This document shows, in pieces, positions 1 to 7,983 of a stretch of 64,000 nucleotides of DNA. Positions within the stretch are counted from its first letter, which is position 1. Each line of letters starts with the position of its first letter. Under the pieces are notes generated by a model. That model made no database searches. It was not told the DNA's origin and saw only the letters and a program-made list of their open reading frames with translations. This DNA is from Afipia carboxidovorans OM5. Its GTDB lineage: Bacteria > Pseudomonadota > Alphaproteobacteria > Rhizobiales > Xanthobacteraceae. The DNA is taken from positions 62,001 to 126,000 of the forward strand of contig NC_015684.1 in assembly GCF_000218565.1 (NCBI RefSeq), written 5' to 3'. The translations under genes and the position numbers were made by a program.

Positions 1-834
1 AAGCCCGGCAACCGCAACAATGTGCGCGAGCTATCGTGGTACGACCTGATCGAGAAAGGTCTTGCCGCGTCGCCTCTGGTTCTCACCGAAGTCGAGACAC
101 CGTTCGGGCCGGCGAAACGCTATGCCCGCAAGGACGAGGCCGCACTGGACATTGCGCGTGATGACGCCGCGTCCGCCCCCGCCGAGCTAAAGTCGTTGCC
201 GGACTGGCTGTATGCTGATGCCCCGCAGGTCCGCGCGAAGGAAATCACGCTGGCGCCCTCCAGCGCCGGAGGTGACACCGCTGCGCCACTCTCGGCAGAG
301 CAAACCATCCTTCAACGTGCACGGCTGACCGGCCAGTGGGTACATCGCCTGCTGCAATCGCTGCCCGATCTTGCACAGGAGGCACGCGAAGCGGCGGCGC
401 TGCGCTTCCTCGCCCGCCATGTGCAGGATGCGTCCGAGGAAGAGCGCACCACACTCATCCGTCAGGTGCTCGCGCTGATCGACGATCCGCGATTTGCGGC
501 GCTGTTCGGCCCCGGCAGCCGCGCCGAGGTTTCCATCGCGGGCCGCCTCACGCTGAACGGCACCAGCGTGCGCGTCTCCGGGCAGATCGATCGCCTGGTG
601 ATGACGCCGGATGAGGTGATGATCGTCGATTACAAGACCGGCGCGGTGCCCCAAGGCGCGATGCCGCCGCATTATGTGCGCCAGCTTGCGCTCTATCGTG
701 CGGTGCTTGCGAAACTCTCGCCGGGGCGGCCGGTGCGCTGTGCGCTCCTGTGGACACAGGGCCCGCAGATCGTCGAAGTGCCGCCTTCAACATTGGACGC
801 AGAGCTGGCATCGCTCGCCAGGCGAGCCTTCTAG
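1..834 (+). CDS. addA: AddA, C-terminal part (double-strand break repair helicase-nuclease), truncated by the window edge
   Basis: The frame is open from base 1 to the TAG at 832, so only the last 277 codons of a much longer gene are present. The C-terminal part carries the RecB-type PD-(D/E)XK nuclease signature, with GQIDRL at about codons 194-199 followed by VDYKTG, which supplies the metal-binding Asp and the catalytic D..K pair. AddA works with AddB to unwind and resect DNA ends for recombination. The gene is followed in the same direction by trxA after about 150 bp, the usual rhizobial order addB-addA-trxA. The GTG at 22 lies inside the protein and is not the real start. Confidence 0.9.
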   Translation, partial: KPGNRNNVRELSWYDLIEKGLAASPLVLTEVETPFGPAKRYARKDEAALDIARDDAASAPAELKSLPDWLYADAPQVRAKEITLAPSSAGGDTAAPLSAEQTILQRARLTGQWVHRLLQSLPDLAQEAREAAALRFLARHVQDASEEERTTLIRQVLALIDDPRFAALFGPGSRAEVSIAGRLTLNGTSVRVSGQIDRLVMTPDEVMIVDYKTGAVPQGAMPPHYVRQLALYRAVLAKLSPGRPVRCALLWTQGPQIVEVPPSTLDAELASLARRAF

Positions 835-988
835 TCGTTGATTTAACTGGAGAATTTCGAGCCCTGCGATTCGGTATAACAGCAAGGCGGACACTTTGCC
901 AGCCTTGACCGGCCACGGCCGCATTCTTACGTTTGCGCCACGTCATCGGGCTCCGAGATCGATCGGGCCGTCATCAACGAGGAATATC

Positions 989-1309
989 ATGAGCGTAGGC
1001 AAAGTTTCGGACGCCGATTTCGAGGCTGAAGTCCTCAAGGCGGAAGGTCCGGTGGTCGTGGACTTCTGGGCGGAGTGGTGCGGCCCCTGCCGCATGATCG
1101 CGCCCGCGCTCGACGAGATCGCCGGTGCGATGGGCGACAAGGTCAAGATCGTCAAGCTCAACGTCGACGAGAGCCCGAAGACCGCATCGAAGTACGGCGT
1201 GATGTCGATCCCGACCCTGATGATCTTCAAGGGCGGCGAGATGGCCTCGCGCCAGGTCGGCGCCGCGCCGAAGCAGAAGCTGCAGCAGTGGATCACCGCC
1301 GCGGTGTAA
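989..1309 (+). CDS. trxA: thioredoxin
   Basis: This 106-residue cytoplasmic dithiol-disulfide oxidoreductase carries the canonical WCGPC active site at about residues 29-33 and the cis-proline segment SIPTLMIF near residue 74. Its length matches E. coli TrxA. The ATG at 989 is preceded by a GAGGA ribosome binding site about 6 bases upstream. An in-frame extension to 896 exists but has no thioredoxin similarity, so the shorter start is preferred. It follows addA and ends just before a strong Rho-independent terminator. A possible promoter, TTGACC (905-910) with 17 bases to TACGTT (928-933), is weak. Confidence 0.97.
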   Translation: MSVGKVSDADFEAEVLKAEGPVVVDFWAEWCGPCRMIAPALDEIAGAMGDKVKIVKLNVDESPKTASKYGVMSIPTLMIFKGGEMASRQVGAAPKQKLQQWITAAV

Positions 1310-1335
1310 GCTGCCCGCATATTCGGATTTGAACG

Positions 1336-1366
1336 ACGGCCGGTGAGATTTCACCGGCCGTTTTGT
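1336..1366 (+). terminator. Rho-independent terminator of trxA
   Basis: An 11-bp GC-rich stem (ACGGCCGGTGA pairing with TCACCGGCCGT) with a short loop is followed by TTTTG TTTTG. It begins 27 bp after the trxA stop codon. Confidence 0.85.
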
Positions 1367-1378
1367 TTTGGGCTTCTC

Positions 1379-1527
1379 CTCCCTCGCCCCGTTTTCTTAC
1401 GGGGAGAGGGTCGGGGTGAGGGGCGAACATTCGCGATTGTTGCAACTCCCCCTCACCCGGCGCTACGCGCCGACCCTCGGGTCAAGCCCGAGGGCAGGCT
1501 CTCTCCCCGCTCGCGGGGAGAGGTGAA
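1379..1527. repeat. palindromic intergenic repeat, CTCTCCCC/GGGGAGAG family (copy 1)
   Basis: The copy has outer arms CCTCGCCCC...GGGGAGAGG and CTCTCCCCGC...GCGGGGAGAGG, with inner GGGGTGAGGGG / CCCCTCACCC segments. It lies between the converging genes trxA and folC. Related copies are at about 3862, 6156, 16379, 32608 and 56660. Bradyrhizobiaceae genomes commonly carry such elements. Short ORFs across it are artefacts. Confidence 0.8.
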
Positions 1528-1555
1528 AGAAAGATCTTGGCCCTCGCAATGACAC

Positions 1556-2884
1556 CTACCCCGGCGGGGTGCCGTTTTCCGCCAGCACATGACCCGCGAG
1601 GTAGAGTGAGCCGGTGATGAGAATGCGTGGTGGCGTCTCGTAGGCAAGCGAGGCGAGGCGCGCCAGCGCTTCCGTCACGCCCGGCATCACGTCGGCGCGC
1701 AGATCAAGCGAGCGTGCAACGGCAGCCAACGCCTCGGGCTCCATCGCGTTGTCGTTGTCCAGGATCGGCACCGCGAGAACGTGGCGAGTGAGGCCGGAAA
1801 AATTCGCAAGAAACGCGCGCGCGTCCTTGTTGCCCATCATGCCGACGATCAGCACCACCGGACGCTCGACGCGCTCGCCGAGATCGGCCAGCGCCGCGGC
1901 GGCGACGCGCCCGCCATCGGCATTGTGGCCGCCGTCGAGCCAAAGCTCGCAACCCTGCGGCGCGAGCGTAGCCAACGTGCCAGCAGGCAGACGCTGCATC
2001 CGCGCCGGCCATTGGGCGGAGACAACGCCCTGCTCGAACGCGGCTGGCTCGATCGCGAGCGAAGGGATCGCGCGCAATGTTGCGATCGCAAGACCGGCAT
2101 TGTCGAACTGATGACGGCCGAACAACCGCGGCGCGGTGACATCGAGAAGCCCGCGCTCGTCATGATAGACGAGCCGGCCATGCTCGACGCCGACATGCCA
2201 TTCCTGCGTGGCGCAGAACAGCGGCGCGCGCATCTTCCGCGCGGTCTGCTCGATCACCGCCTGCGCTTCGGCCTGCTGCTCGGCAACGATCACCGGCACG
2301 TTGCGCTTGATGATGCCGGCCTTCTCGGTGGCGATCTTGATCAGCGTGTCACCGAGAAATTCGAAATGATCGAGCCCAACCGGGGTGATGACGCTCGCAA
2401 GCGGCGTCTCCACCACGTTGGTGGCATCCAAGCGTCCGCCGAGGCCGACTTCGAGCAGCAGCACATCGGCGATATGCTGCGAGAACAACAGGAACGCGGC
2501 CGCGGTCTCGATCTCGAACAGCGTAATCGGCGCACCGCCGTTGGCGCGCTCGCACCGCGCGAACGCGTCTTCAAGCTGGGCATCGCTCGCCAGCTCGCCC
2601 GCGATACGAAAACGCTCGTTGAGACGCACGAGATGCGGCGAGGTATAGACGTGAACGCGCAGGCCCGCCGCCTCGCAGATCGCGCGCAGGAACGCGACCG
2701 TCGAGCCCTTGCCGTTGGTGCCGGCGACATGGATCACCGGCGGCAGGCGGCGTTCGGGGTGGTCGAGCGCTTCGAGGATGCGATGCATCCGCGACAGATC
2801 GAGATCGATGCGCTTGGGATGCAGCGCCGCGAGCCGCGCCAGAAGATCGTCGAGCTTACGCGGTGCGGGTTGGGCCGCGCTCAC
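1556..2884 (-). CDS. folC: bifunctional folylpolyglutamate synthase / dihydrofolate synthase
   Basis: This 442-residue Mur-ligase-type enzyme adds glutamate to dihydropteroate and to tetrahydrofolates. The P-loop GTNGKGST is near residues 54-61. The family segment SPHL follows near residue 82, and further conserved motifs are LEVGLGGRLDATN and LDGGHN. The start is a GTG whose last two bases lie in the accD stop codon, a 4-bp GTGA overlap, so translation is probably coupled to accD. accD-folC adjacency is common in bacteria. It is the last gene of the leftward trpF-trpB-trpA-accD-folC run. Confidence 0.95.
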   Translation of the reverse strand: MSAAQPAPRKLDDLLARLAALHPKRIDLDLSRMHRILEALDHPERRLPPVIHVAGTNGKGSTVAFLRAICEAAGLRVHVYTSPHLVRLNERFRIAGELASDAQLEDAFARCERANGGAPITLFEIETAAAFLLFSQHIADVLLLEVGLGGRLDATNVVETPLASVITPVGLDHFEFLGDTLIKIATEKAGIIKRNVPVIVAEQQAEAQAVIEQTARKMRAPLFCATQEWHVGVEHGRLVYHDERGLLDVTAPRLFGRHQFDNAGLAIATLRAIPSLAIEPAAFEQGVVSAQWPARMQRLPAGTLATLAPQGCELWLDGGHNADGGRVAAAALADLGERVERPVVLIVGMMGNKDARAFLANFSGLTRHVLAVPILDNDNAMEPEALAAVARSLDLRADVMPGVTEALARLASLAYETPPRILITGSLYLAGHVLAENGTPPG

Positions 2885-3819
2885 GCCGGCGGCAGCGCAA
2901 CCGGCTCCGCAGCCGGCGGCGGACCTTCGACATCGGGCGGCGGCGGTGCGGCGACCTCATCCGCATGCGGCGCAGGCACCTTCATCAGAAGACGGCACAG
3001 CCGCGCCAGCGTCGGGCGCATCTCATGGCGATGCACCACCATGTCGACCATGCCGTGCTCTTTGAGATATTCGGCGCGCTGGAAACCTTCCGGCAGCTTC
3101 TCGCGAATGGTCTGCTCGATCACGCGCGCACCGGCAAAGCCGATCAGCGCGCCGGGCTCGGCCAACTGCACGTCACCCAGCATCGCGTAGGACGCGGTGA
3201 CGCCGCCGGTCGTCGGATTGGTCAGCACCACGATGTAGGGAAGCCCCGCCTCGCGCAGCAACTGGATCGCGACCGTGGTGCGCGGCATCTGCATCAGCGA
3301 CAGGATGCCTTCCTGCATCCGCGCGCCGCCCGACGCCGCGAACATGATGAACGGCGCGTGTTTTTCGACCGCGAGCTGCAGACCGGTGACGATTGCCTCA
3401 CCCGCCGCCATGCCGAGCGAGCCGCCCATGAAATCGAAATCCTGCACCGCGACCACCGCGGGCGTGCTCTCGATGCGGCCGTAGCCGACCTTCACCGCAT
3501 CGTTCATGCCGGTCTTGGCGCGGGCATCCTTGATGCGGTCGGCGTATCTGCGCTCGTCGCGAAACTTCAGCGGATCGGCGGCAACGTCCGGCAGCGCGAC
3601 ATCGAACCAGGTCTCGTTGTCGAAGATCGACTTGAGCCGCGCGGTCGCGCCCATGCGCATATGATAGTTGGAGCCGGGAATGACGAACTGGTTCGCCTCG
3701 ACATCCTTGTAGAACACGAGCTGGCCGGAATCCGGGCACTTGATCCACAAATTCTCCGGCGTCTCGCGCTTGAGAATGCTGCGGATCTTCGGTCGGACCA
3801 CATTGTTCAGCCAGTTCAT
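2881..3819 (-). CDS. accD: acetyl-CoA carboxylase carboxyltransferase subunit beta
   Basis: This 312-residue protein, with AccA, transfers the carboxyl group from biotin to acetyl-CoA to make malonyl-CoA for fatty acid synthesis. It begins MNWLNNVVRPKI. The usual zinc ribbon is reduced: one N-terminal Cys is visible in ENLWIKCP, where the AccD zinc ribbon has four. The crotonase-like core with SGGARMQEG and TNPTTGGVTASYAMLGD is intact. The start at 3819 has a GGAGA ribosome binding site. An upstream in-frame extension to 3906 consists of repeat DNA and was rejected. The C-terminal 25 residues or so are Pro/Ala-rich and probably disordered. It overlaps folC by 4 bp. Confidence 0.95.
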   Translation of the reverse strand: MNWLNNVVRPKIRSILKRETPENLWIKCPDSGQLVFYKDVEANQFVIPGSNYHMRMGATARLKSIFDNETWFDVALPDVAADPLKFRDERRYADRIKDARAKTGMNDAVKVGYGRIESTPAVVAVQDFDFMGGSLGMAAGEAIVTGLQLAVEKHAPFIMFAASGGARMQEGILSLMQMPRTTVAIQLLREAGLPYIVVLTNPTTGGVTASYAMLGDVQLAEPGALIGFAGARVIEQTIREKLPEGFQRAEYLKEHGMVDMVVHRHEMRPTLARLCRLLMKVPAPHADEVAAPPPPDVEGPPPAAEPVALPPA

Positions 3820-3861
3820 GCGTTGGTCTCCATACATCCCTTGACCGGCGCGATCGCCAAA

Positions 3862-4014
3862 TCTTCTCCCCTTACAGGAAAAGGTAGCAAGCACCGCGCG
3901 AAGCAAGGTGCGAGCCGGGTGAGGGGTATTTTACTGCGGATGAGACGCCGACGCGACCCCTCACCCGCTTCGCCACATAGTGGCTCAGCACCCTCTCCCA
4001 CAAGGGGAGAGGGG
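3862..4014. repeat. palindromic intergenic repeat, CTCTCCCC/GGGGAGAG family (copy 2)
   Basis: The copy fills the space between trpA and accD on the leftward operon. It opens with TTCTCCCCTTACAGG and closes with CCCTCTCCCACAAGGGGAGAGG, with GGGTGAGGGG and CCCCTCACCC between. It sits inside a co-directional run, so if it were an efficient terminator accD-folC would need its own promoter. Confidence 0.75.
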
Positions 4015-4026
4015 AAACAAGAACGA

Positions 4027-4863
4027 TTACGCCGACACTGGTTTGACGCCATGGACGCCCTGTGCCAGCGCAGCGACCAGGTCGGTGACGGCGGATACCG
4101 TGTTCGGCCCGGCCTTGCCCTCGGCGTCGAGCGTTCCGCGCAGCGCATCGACAAGCGCAGAGCCGACGACGGCGCCCTCGCAATGGCGTGCGATGCGGGC
4201 CGCCGCCTCGGGCGTGCGAATGCCGAAGCCGACGCAGACCGGCAATTGGGTGTGACGCTTGATCCGCGCCACCGCTTCGCCGACCTGCTTGTCGTCGGCT
4301 GCGGCGGCGCCGGTGATGCCGGTGATCGAGACGTAATAGACAAAGCCCGACGTGTTGGCGAGCACGGCCGGCAGCCGCTTGTCGTCGGTCGTCGGCGTCG
4401 CAAGCCGGATGAAGTTCACACCGGCCTTGAGCGCGGGCAGGCACAGCTCCTCGTCTTCCTCCGGCGGCAAGTCCACGACAATGAGCCCATCGACGCCCGC
4501 CTCCTTCGCATCGACGAGGAAGCGATCGACACCGTAGATGAAGATCGGATTGTAGTAGCCCATCAGCACGACGGGCGTTGCCGCTTCACCCTTGCGGAAG
4601 TTGCGCACGACATCGAGCGTCTTCTTCAGCGTGGTGCCGGCCTTCAGCGCGCGCAGCCCTGCCGCCTGAATCGCAGGCCCATCCGCCATCGGGTCGGTGA
4701 ACGGCATGCCGATCTCGATCACATCGGCGCCCGCCTTCGGCAGCGCCTTCATGATCGCGAGCGAGGTTTCAAGATCGGGATCGCCGCACATCAGGAAGGT
4801 GACGAGCGCGGCGCGGCCTTCCTTCTTGAGATCGGCGAAGCGGGTATCGAGGCGCGTGGTCAT
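4027..4863 (-). CDS. trpA: tryptophan synthase alpha subunit
   Basis: This 278-residue TIM barrel cleaves indole-3-glycerol phosphate to indole and glyceraldehyde 3-phosphate. Indole is channelled to TrpB. The catalytic Glu lies in VIEIGMPFTDPMADGP (about residues 45-60) and the second acid in GLIVVDLPPEE. The phosphate-binding region VCVGFGI is near residue 211. The ATG overlaps the trpB stop by 4 bp (ATGA), consistent with translational coupling and 1:1 stoichiometry. Confidence 0.97.
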   Translation of the reverse strand: MTTRLDTRFADLKKEGRAALVTFLMCGDPDLETSLAIMKALPKAGADVIEIGMPFTDPMADGPAIQAAGLRALKAGTTLKKTLDVVRNFRKGEAATPVVLMGYYNPIFIYGVDRFLVDAKEAGVDGLIVVDLPPEEDEELCLPALKAGVNFIRLATPTTDDKRLPAVLANTSGFVYYVSITGITGAAAADDKQVGEAVARIKRHTQLPVCVGFGIRTPEAAARIARHCEGAVVGSALVDALRGTLDAEGKAGPNTVSAVTDLVAALAQGVHGVKPVSA

Positions 4864-6077
4864 GACTTGCGCCCCCGCAGAATATCGCCGACCTGCGGCA
4901 CGTCCTTGTCGCCACGGCCGGAGAGATTGACGACCATCAGGTGATCGCGCGGCCGCTTCGGCGCGAGCTGCGACAGCTTCGCGATCGCATGCGCCGACTC
5001 CAATGCCGGAATGATGCCTTCGAGCCGCGACAGCAACTGGAACGCGGCGAGCGCTTCCTCGTCGGTCGCGGACAGATACGTCACGCGGCCGGTCTCGTGC
5101 AGCCAGGCATGCTCCGGTCCGATGCCGGGATAATCGAGGCCCGCCGAAATCGAATGCGCGTCCTGAATCTGGCCGTCCTCGTTCATCAGGAGATACGTGC
5201 GATTGCCGTGCAGCACGCCGGGGCGACCGCCCGCGAGCGAGGCAGCGTGCAAATTCGTCAGCCCATGGCCCGCGGCCTCGACGCCGAAAATCTCGACGGC
5301 AGGCTCATCGAGGAACGGATGAAACAGCCCCATCGCATTGGAGCCGCCGCCGATGCAGGCGACCAGCGAATCCGGCAGGCGGCCTTCCGCCGCCATCATC
5401 TGCTCGCGCGTCTCATGGCCGATCACCGACTGGAAGTCGCGCACCATCGCAGGATAGGGATGCGGGCCCGCCACCGTGCCGATGCAATAGAACGTGGTCG
5501 CCACGTTCGTCACCCAATCGCGCAGCGCATCGTTCATCGCATCTTTCAGCGTGCGCGTGCCGGACTGCACCGGCACCACCTTGGCGCCCAGCATCTCCAT
5601 ACGGATGACGTTCGGCTCTTGCCGCGCAACATCGACCGCACCCATGTACACGATACATTCGAGCCCGAAGCGCGCGCACAGCGTCGCGGTGGCAACGCCA
5701 TGCTGCCCCGCGCCGGTCTCTGCGATGATGCGCTTCTTGCCCATGCGGCGCGCGACCATGATCTGGCCGAGCACGTTGTTCACCTTGTGCGAGCCGGTGT
5801 GGTTCAGCTCTTCGCGCTTGAGATAAATCTTCGCACCGCCGAGATGCTCGGTGAGGCGTTCGGCGAAATACAGGGGCGACGGACGGCCGACATAATCCTT
5901 GAGATAGCCGTTCATTTCCTTCTGAAATGACGGATCGGCCTTCGCCGCGGCATAGGCCTTCTCGAGATCGAGGATCAACGGCATCAGTGTTTCGGCGACG
6001 AAGCGGCCGCCGAAGGTGCCGAAGTGACCACGCTCATCAGGGCCTGCGCGGAAGGAATTGGGTTTTGGAAGACTCAT
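4860..6077 (-). CDS. trpB: tryptophan synthase beta subunit
   Basis: This 405-residue PLP enzyme condenses indole with serine to make tryptophan. The PLP lysine is in NHTGSHKVNN (about residues 91-100) and the phosphate-binding GGGSNAMG loop is near 242-249. The length is typical. It is followed by trpA with a 4-bp overlap and preceded by trpF, 136 bp away across two repeat elements. Confidence 0.98.
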   Translation of the reverse strand: MSLPKPNSFRAGPDERGHFGTFGGRFVAETLMPLILDLEKAYAAAKADPSFQKEMNGYLKDYVGRPSPLYFAERLTEHLGGAKIYLKREELNHTGSHKVNNVLGQIMVARRMGKKRIIAETGAGQHGVATATLCARFGLECIVYMGAVDVARQEPNVIRMEMLGAKVVPVQSGTRTLKDAMNDALRDWVTNVATTFYCIGTVAGPHPYPAMVRDFQSVIGHETREQMMAAEGRLPDSLVACIGGGSNAMGLFHPFLDEPAVEIFGVEAAGHGLTNLHAASLAGGRPGVLHGNRTYLLMNEDGQIQDAHSISAGLDYPGIGPEHAWLHETGRVTYLSATDEEALAAFQLLSRLEGIIPALESAHAIAKLSQLAPKRPRDHLMVVNLSGRGDKDVPQVGDILRGRKS

Positions 6078-6087
6078 ACCTAACCTT

Positions 6088-6127
6088 CGTCATGGCCGGA
6101 TTTATTCCGGCCATCCACGTCTTGATG
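6088..6127. repeat. partial TCATGGCCGG / CATCCACGTCTTG repeat (copy 1)
   Basis: This half element reads TTCGTCATGGCCGGATTTATT then CCGGCCATCCACGTCTTG. Fuller copies are at 11531, 18671 and 28178. It lies immediately upstream of trpB. Confidence 0.7.
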
Positions 6128-6155
6128 TTTGCAGACGCGCACAATGTGGCATCTG

Positions 6156-6275
6156 CTCCCTCTCCTTGCGAGCGAGGTGAGGGACGAAAATTTCTCTACG
6201 CAGCCATCGCCTCTCACCCGGCTTTCTCGCTTCGCTGGAAAGCCGGACTCTCCCCGTCAACGGGGCGAGGTGAAG
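6156..6275. repeat. palindromic repeat, CTCTCCCC/GGGGAGAG family (copy 3), overlapping the 3' end of trpF
   Basis: The copy runs from CTCCCTCTCCTTGCGAGCGAGG through CCTCTCACCCGGC to CTCTCCCCGTCAACGGGGCG. Its right part, from 6214 on, is translated as the end of trpF. Confidence 0.75.
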
Positions 6276-6918
6276 ACGACGCCGCGCGCGCAGCGCGGAT
6301 GAAAGCGCGGATCATGTCGGCATCCTTGACGCCGATGGTGCGCTCAACACCGGAGGAGACATCGACGCCGTGCGGGCGCACCAGCGCAAGCGCCTCGGAC
6401 AGATTGTCGGCGTGAAGCCCGCCCGAGAGCACGAACGGCAGACCCGGATCGGCGCCTTCGAGAATGCGCCAGTCGAACGGCACGCCGAGCCCGCCGGGGC
6501 GCGTCGCATCCTTCGGCGCGCGCGCATCGAACAGGATGCGGTCGGCCACGGACACATAAGGCGCAACCTTTGCGAGATCCGCGCGCGTGGCGAGCGCCAC
6601 CGCCTTCATCACCCGCGCATCGTAGGTCTCGCGCAACGCCGCGACCGCTTCGGGCGGCTCGTTGCCGTGCAACTGCAGCCAGTCGGGACGCACCTCGCGC
6701 GCGATGGCATCGAGCAGCCGTGCATCGGCATCGACGGTCAGCGCCGCGATCTCGGCGCGCCCGCGCGCCCGCGCCGCAAGCTCGGCTGCGCGCGCCAGAT
6801 CGACATTGCGCGGCGAGGGCGGAAAGAACACCAGCCCGACCATATCGGCACCCGCCTCCAGAGCCGCTTCGAGCGTCTCCGGTTCGGACAGGCCACAGAT
6901 TTTCACGATCAGGGACAT
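6214..6918 (-). CDS. trpF: phosphoribosylanthranilate isomerase
   Basis: This 234-residue TIM barrel converts N-(5'-phosphoribosyl)anthranilate to CdRP in tryptophan synthesis. The catalytic Cys is in VKICGL (residues 5-10) and the catalytic Asp in LFDAR (about 128-132). The phosphate-binding strands FVLSGGL and GVDVSSGVE are intact. The family usually ends soon after the last helix (IRAFIRAAR). Here about 21 further residues, starting SSSPRPVDGES, are encoded by an intergenic repeat. The gene heads the leftward trpF-trpB-trpA-accD-folC run. Confidence 0.96.
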   Translation of the reverse strand: MSLIVKICGLSEPETLEAALEAGADMVGLVFFPPSPRNVDLARAAELAARARGRAEIAALTVDADARLLDAIAREVRPDWLQLHGNEPPEAVAALRETYDARVMKAVALATRADLAKVAPYVSVADRILFDARAPKDATRPGGLGVPFDWRILEGADPGLPFVLSGGLHADNLSEALALVRPHGVDVSSGVERTIGVKDADMIRAFIRAARAASSSPRPVDGESPAFQRSEKAG

Positions 6919-7041
6919 ATGGGTTTGATCTGGGTTTCGAGCGATCCAAGCAGGAAAGGCGCGTTCTACAACGTCGCGTGCTGCTTGTCTTGTATCATCG
7001 CGCCCGGGTTCGCGCCCTCGTGCCGGCGCCTAGCCTAGCGC

Positions 7042-7413
7042 TCAGAAATGGCGTTCCTGGGTCACGGCGAGCGGCGGCAGCGCCGGAGGCGCGGCAGGGC
7101 TTGGGGCGGCGGAAAAGGCCACCCGCCGCAGTTCCGCAAGCTCGTTGCGGGCCTGCGCCGCCTCATCCTCGTAGCGCCGCGCGGCCTTGCGATAGCGGTG
7201 CTGCCCGAACCAGACCGCAAGCCCACCGGCGAGCACGCCGGTCATCACCGCGCCGATGATGACGATGAACAACGGCAGCGTCAGCGCGAGCGAGGCATCC
7301 GAGGGGTCGAAGGGATTGAACGACACCATCACGAGGCGGCGGTTGGCGAGTGCGAAGGCAAGCAGCAACAGCGCCAGCGGAACGATCACCACGGTGTTGA
7401 CGAACTTGCGCAT
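7042..7413 (-). CDS. LapA-domain (DUF1049) inner-membrane protein
   Basis: This 123-residue protein has two membrane segments, residues 5-23 (VIVPLALLLLAFALAN) and about 46-69. The motif FNPFDP between them is typical of the LapA/DUF1049 family. A charged helix (about 70-95, RYRKAARRYEDEAAQ) and a Pro/Ala-rich tail follow. In E. coli LapA helps regulate LPS synthesis at the inner membrane. No lapB is next to it here, so a role in envelope homeostasis is inferred from family only. It follows ihfB by 90 bp on the same strand. Confidence 0.8.
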   Translation of the reverse strand: MRKFVNTVVIVPLALLLLAFALANRRLVMVSFNPFDPSDASLALTLPLFIVIIGAVMTGVLAGGLAVWFGQHRYRKAARRYEDEAAQARNELAELRRVAFSAAPSPAAPPALPPLAVTQERHF

Positions 7414-7503
7414 GCCGCTCTTCCCGCTACGCCCGCATCATAGGCCAATCCCGGCGCAATCCCTGCATACGCTGCACGCGCGGAATGCGCCGCGCAAGCC
7501 CGA

Positions 7504-7824
7504 TCAGGCCGCCGGCGGTGACGGCGGCGTGGCCCCATCGAGGCCGTCGCGGTTCAGCCGCTCGCGCATTTCCTTGCCGGTCTTGAAGAACGGCACGCTC
7601 TTCTGCTCGACGGGGACATGCTCGCCGGTGCGCGGATTGCGGCCCGCACGCGCCGGGCGATGCTTCACCGAAAACGCGCCAAACCCGCGCAGTTCGACCC
7701 GATCGCCGCGCGCCAGTGCCGAGACGATTTCCTCGAGGATCGCATTGACGATGTTCTCCACGTCCCTCTGGTAGAGGTGCGGATTATGCTCGGCAATGCG
7801 CTGAACGAGTTCTGATTTGATCAT
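7504..7824 (-). CDS. ihfB: integration host factor subunit beta
   Basis: This 106-residue DNA-bending protein of the HU/IHF family would pair with IhfA encoded elsewhere. It begins MIKSELVQRIAEHNPHL, has the ELRGFGAF core (about residues 45-52) and the DNA-intercalating arm GRNPRTGE (about 61-68). The Pro/Ala tail is common in alphaproteobacterial IhfB. IHF is the usual architectural partner of sigma-54 promoters, and rpoN lies 13 kb away in this window. Upstream on the minus strand is a TTGACA (about 7879-7884) without a clear -10. Confidence 0.95.
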   Translation of the reverse strand: MIKSELVQRIAEHNPHLYQRDVENIVNAILEEIVSALARGDRVELRGFGAFSVKHRPARAGRNPRTGEHVPVEQKSVPFFKTGKEMRERLNRDGLDGATPPSPPAA

Positions 7825-7983
7825 CGGGACGGGGGCTCGCGGTCGTTGCGGGTGACATTTCCTTGAAAAAGCCTTGAACTGTCAAGTCGCTTAACGCCCA
7901 AGATGAGAGCGATTTTACGTGACAATTGAAGACTCTCCCGCCTGCGAACAGCGTGCGGGGCGAATGAAAGGTGATTCATCAAT

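Noticed and set aside
1343..1552. 69-codon frame after trxA
   Set aside because: It consists of terminator and repeat DNA only.
2863..4944. 693-codon plus-strand frame opposite folC, accD and trpA
   Set aside because: It is a shadow of well-recognised genes. It even runs through the intergenic repeat and has no family resemblance.
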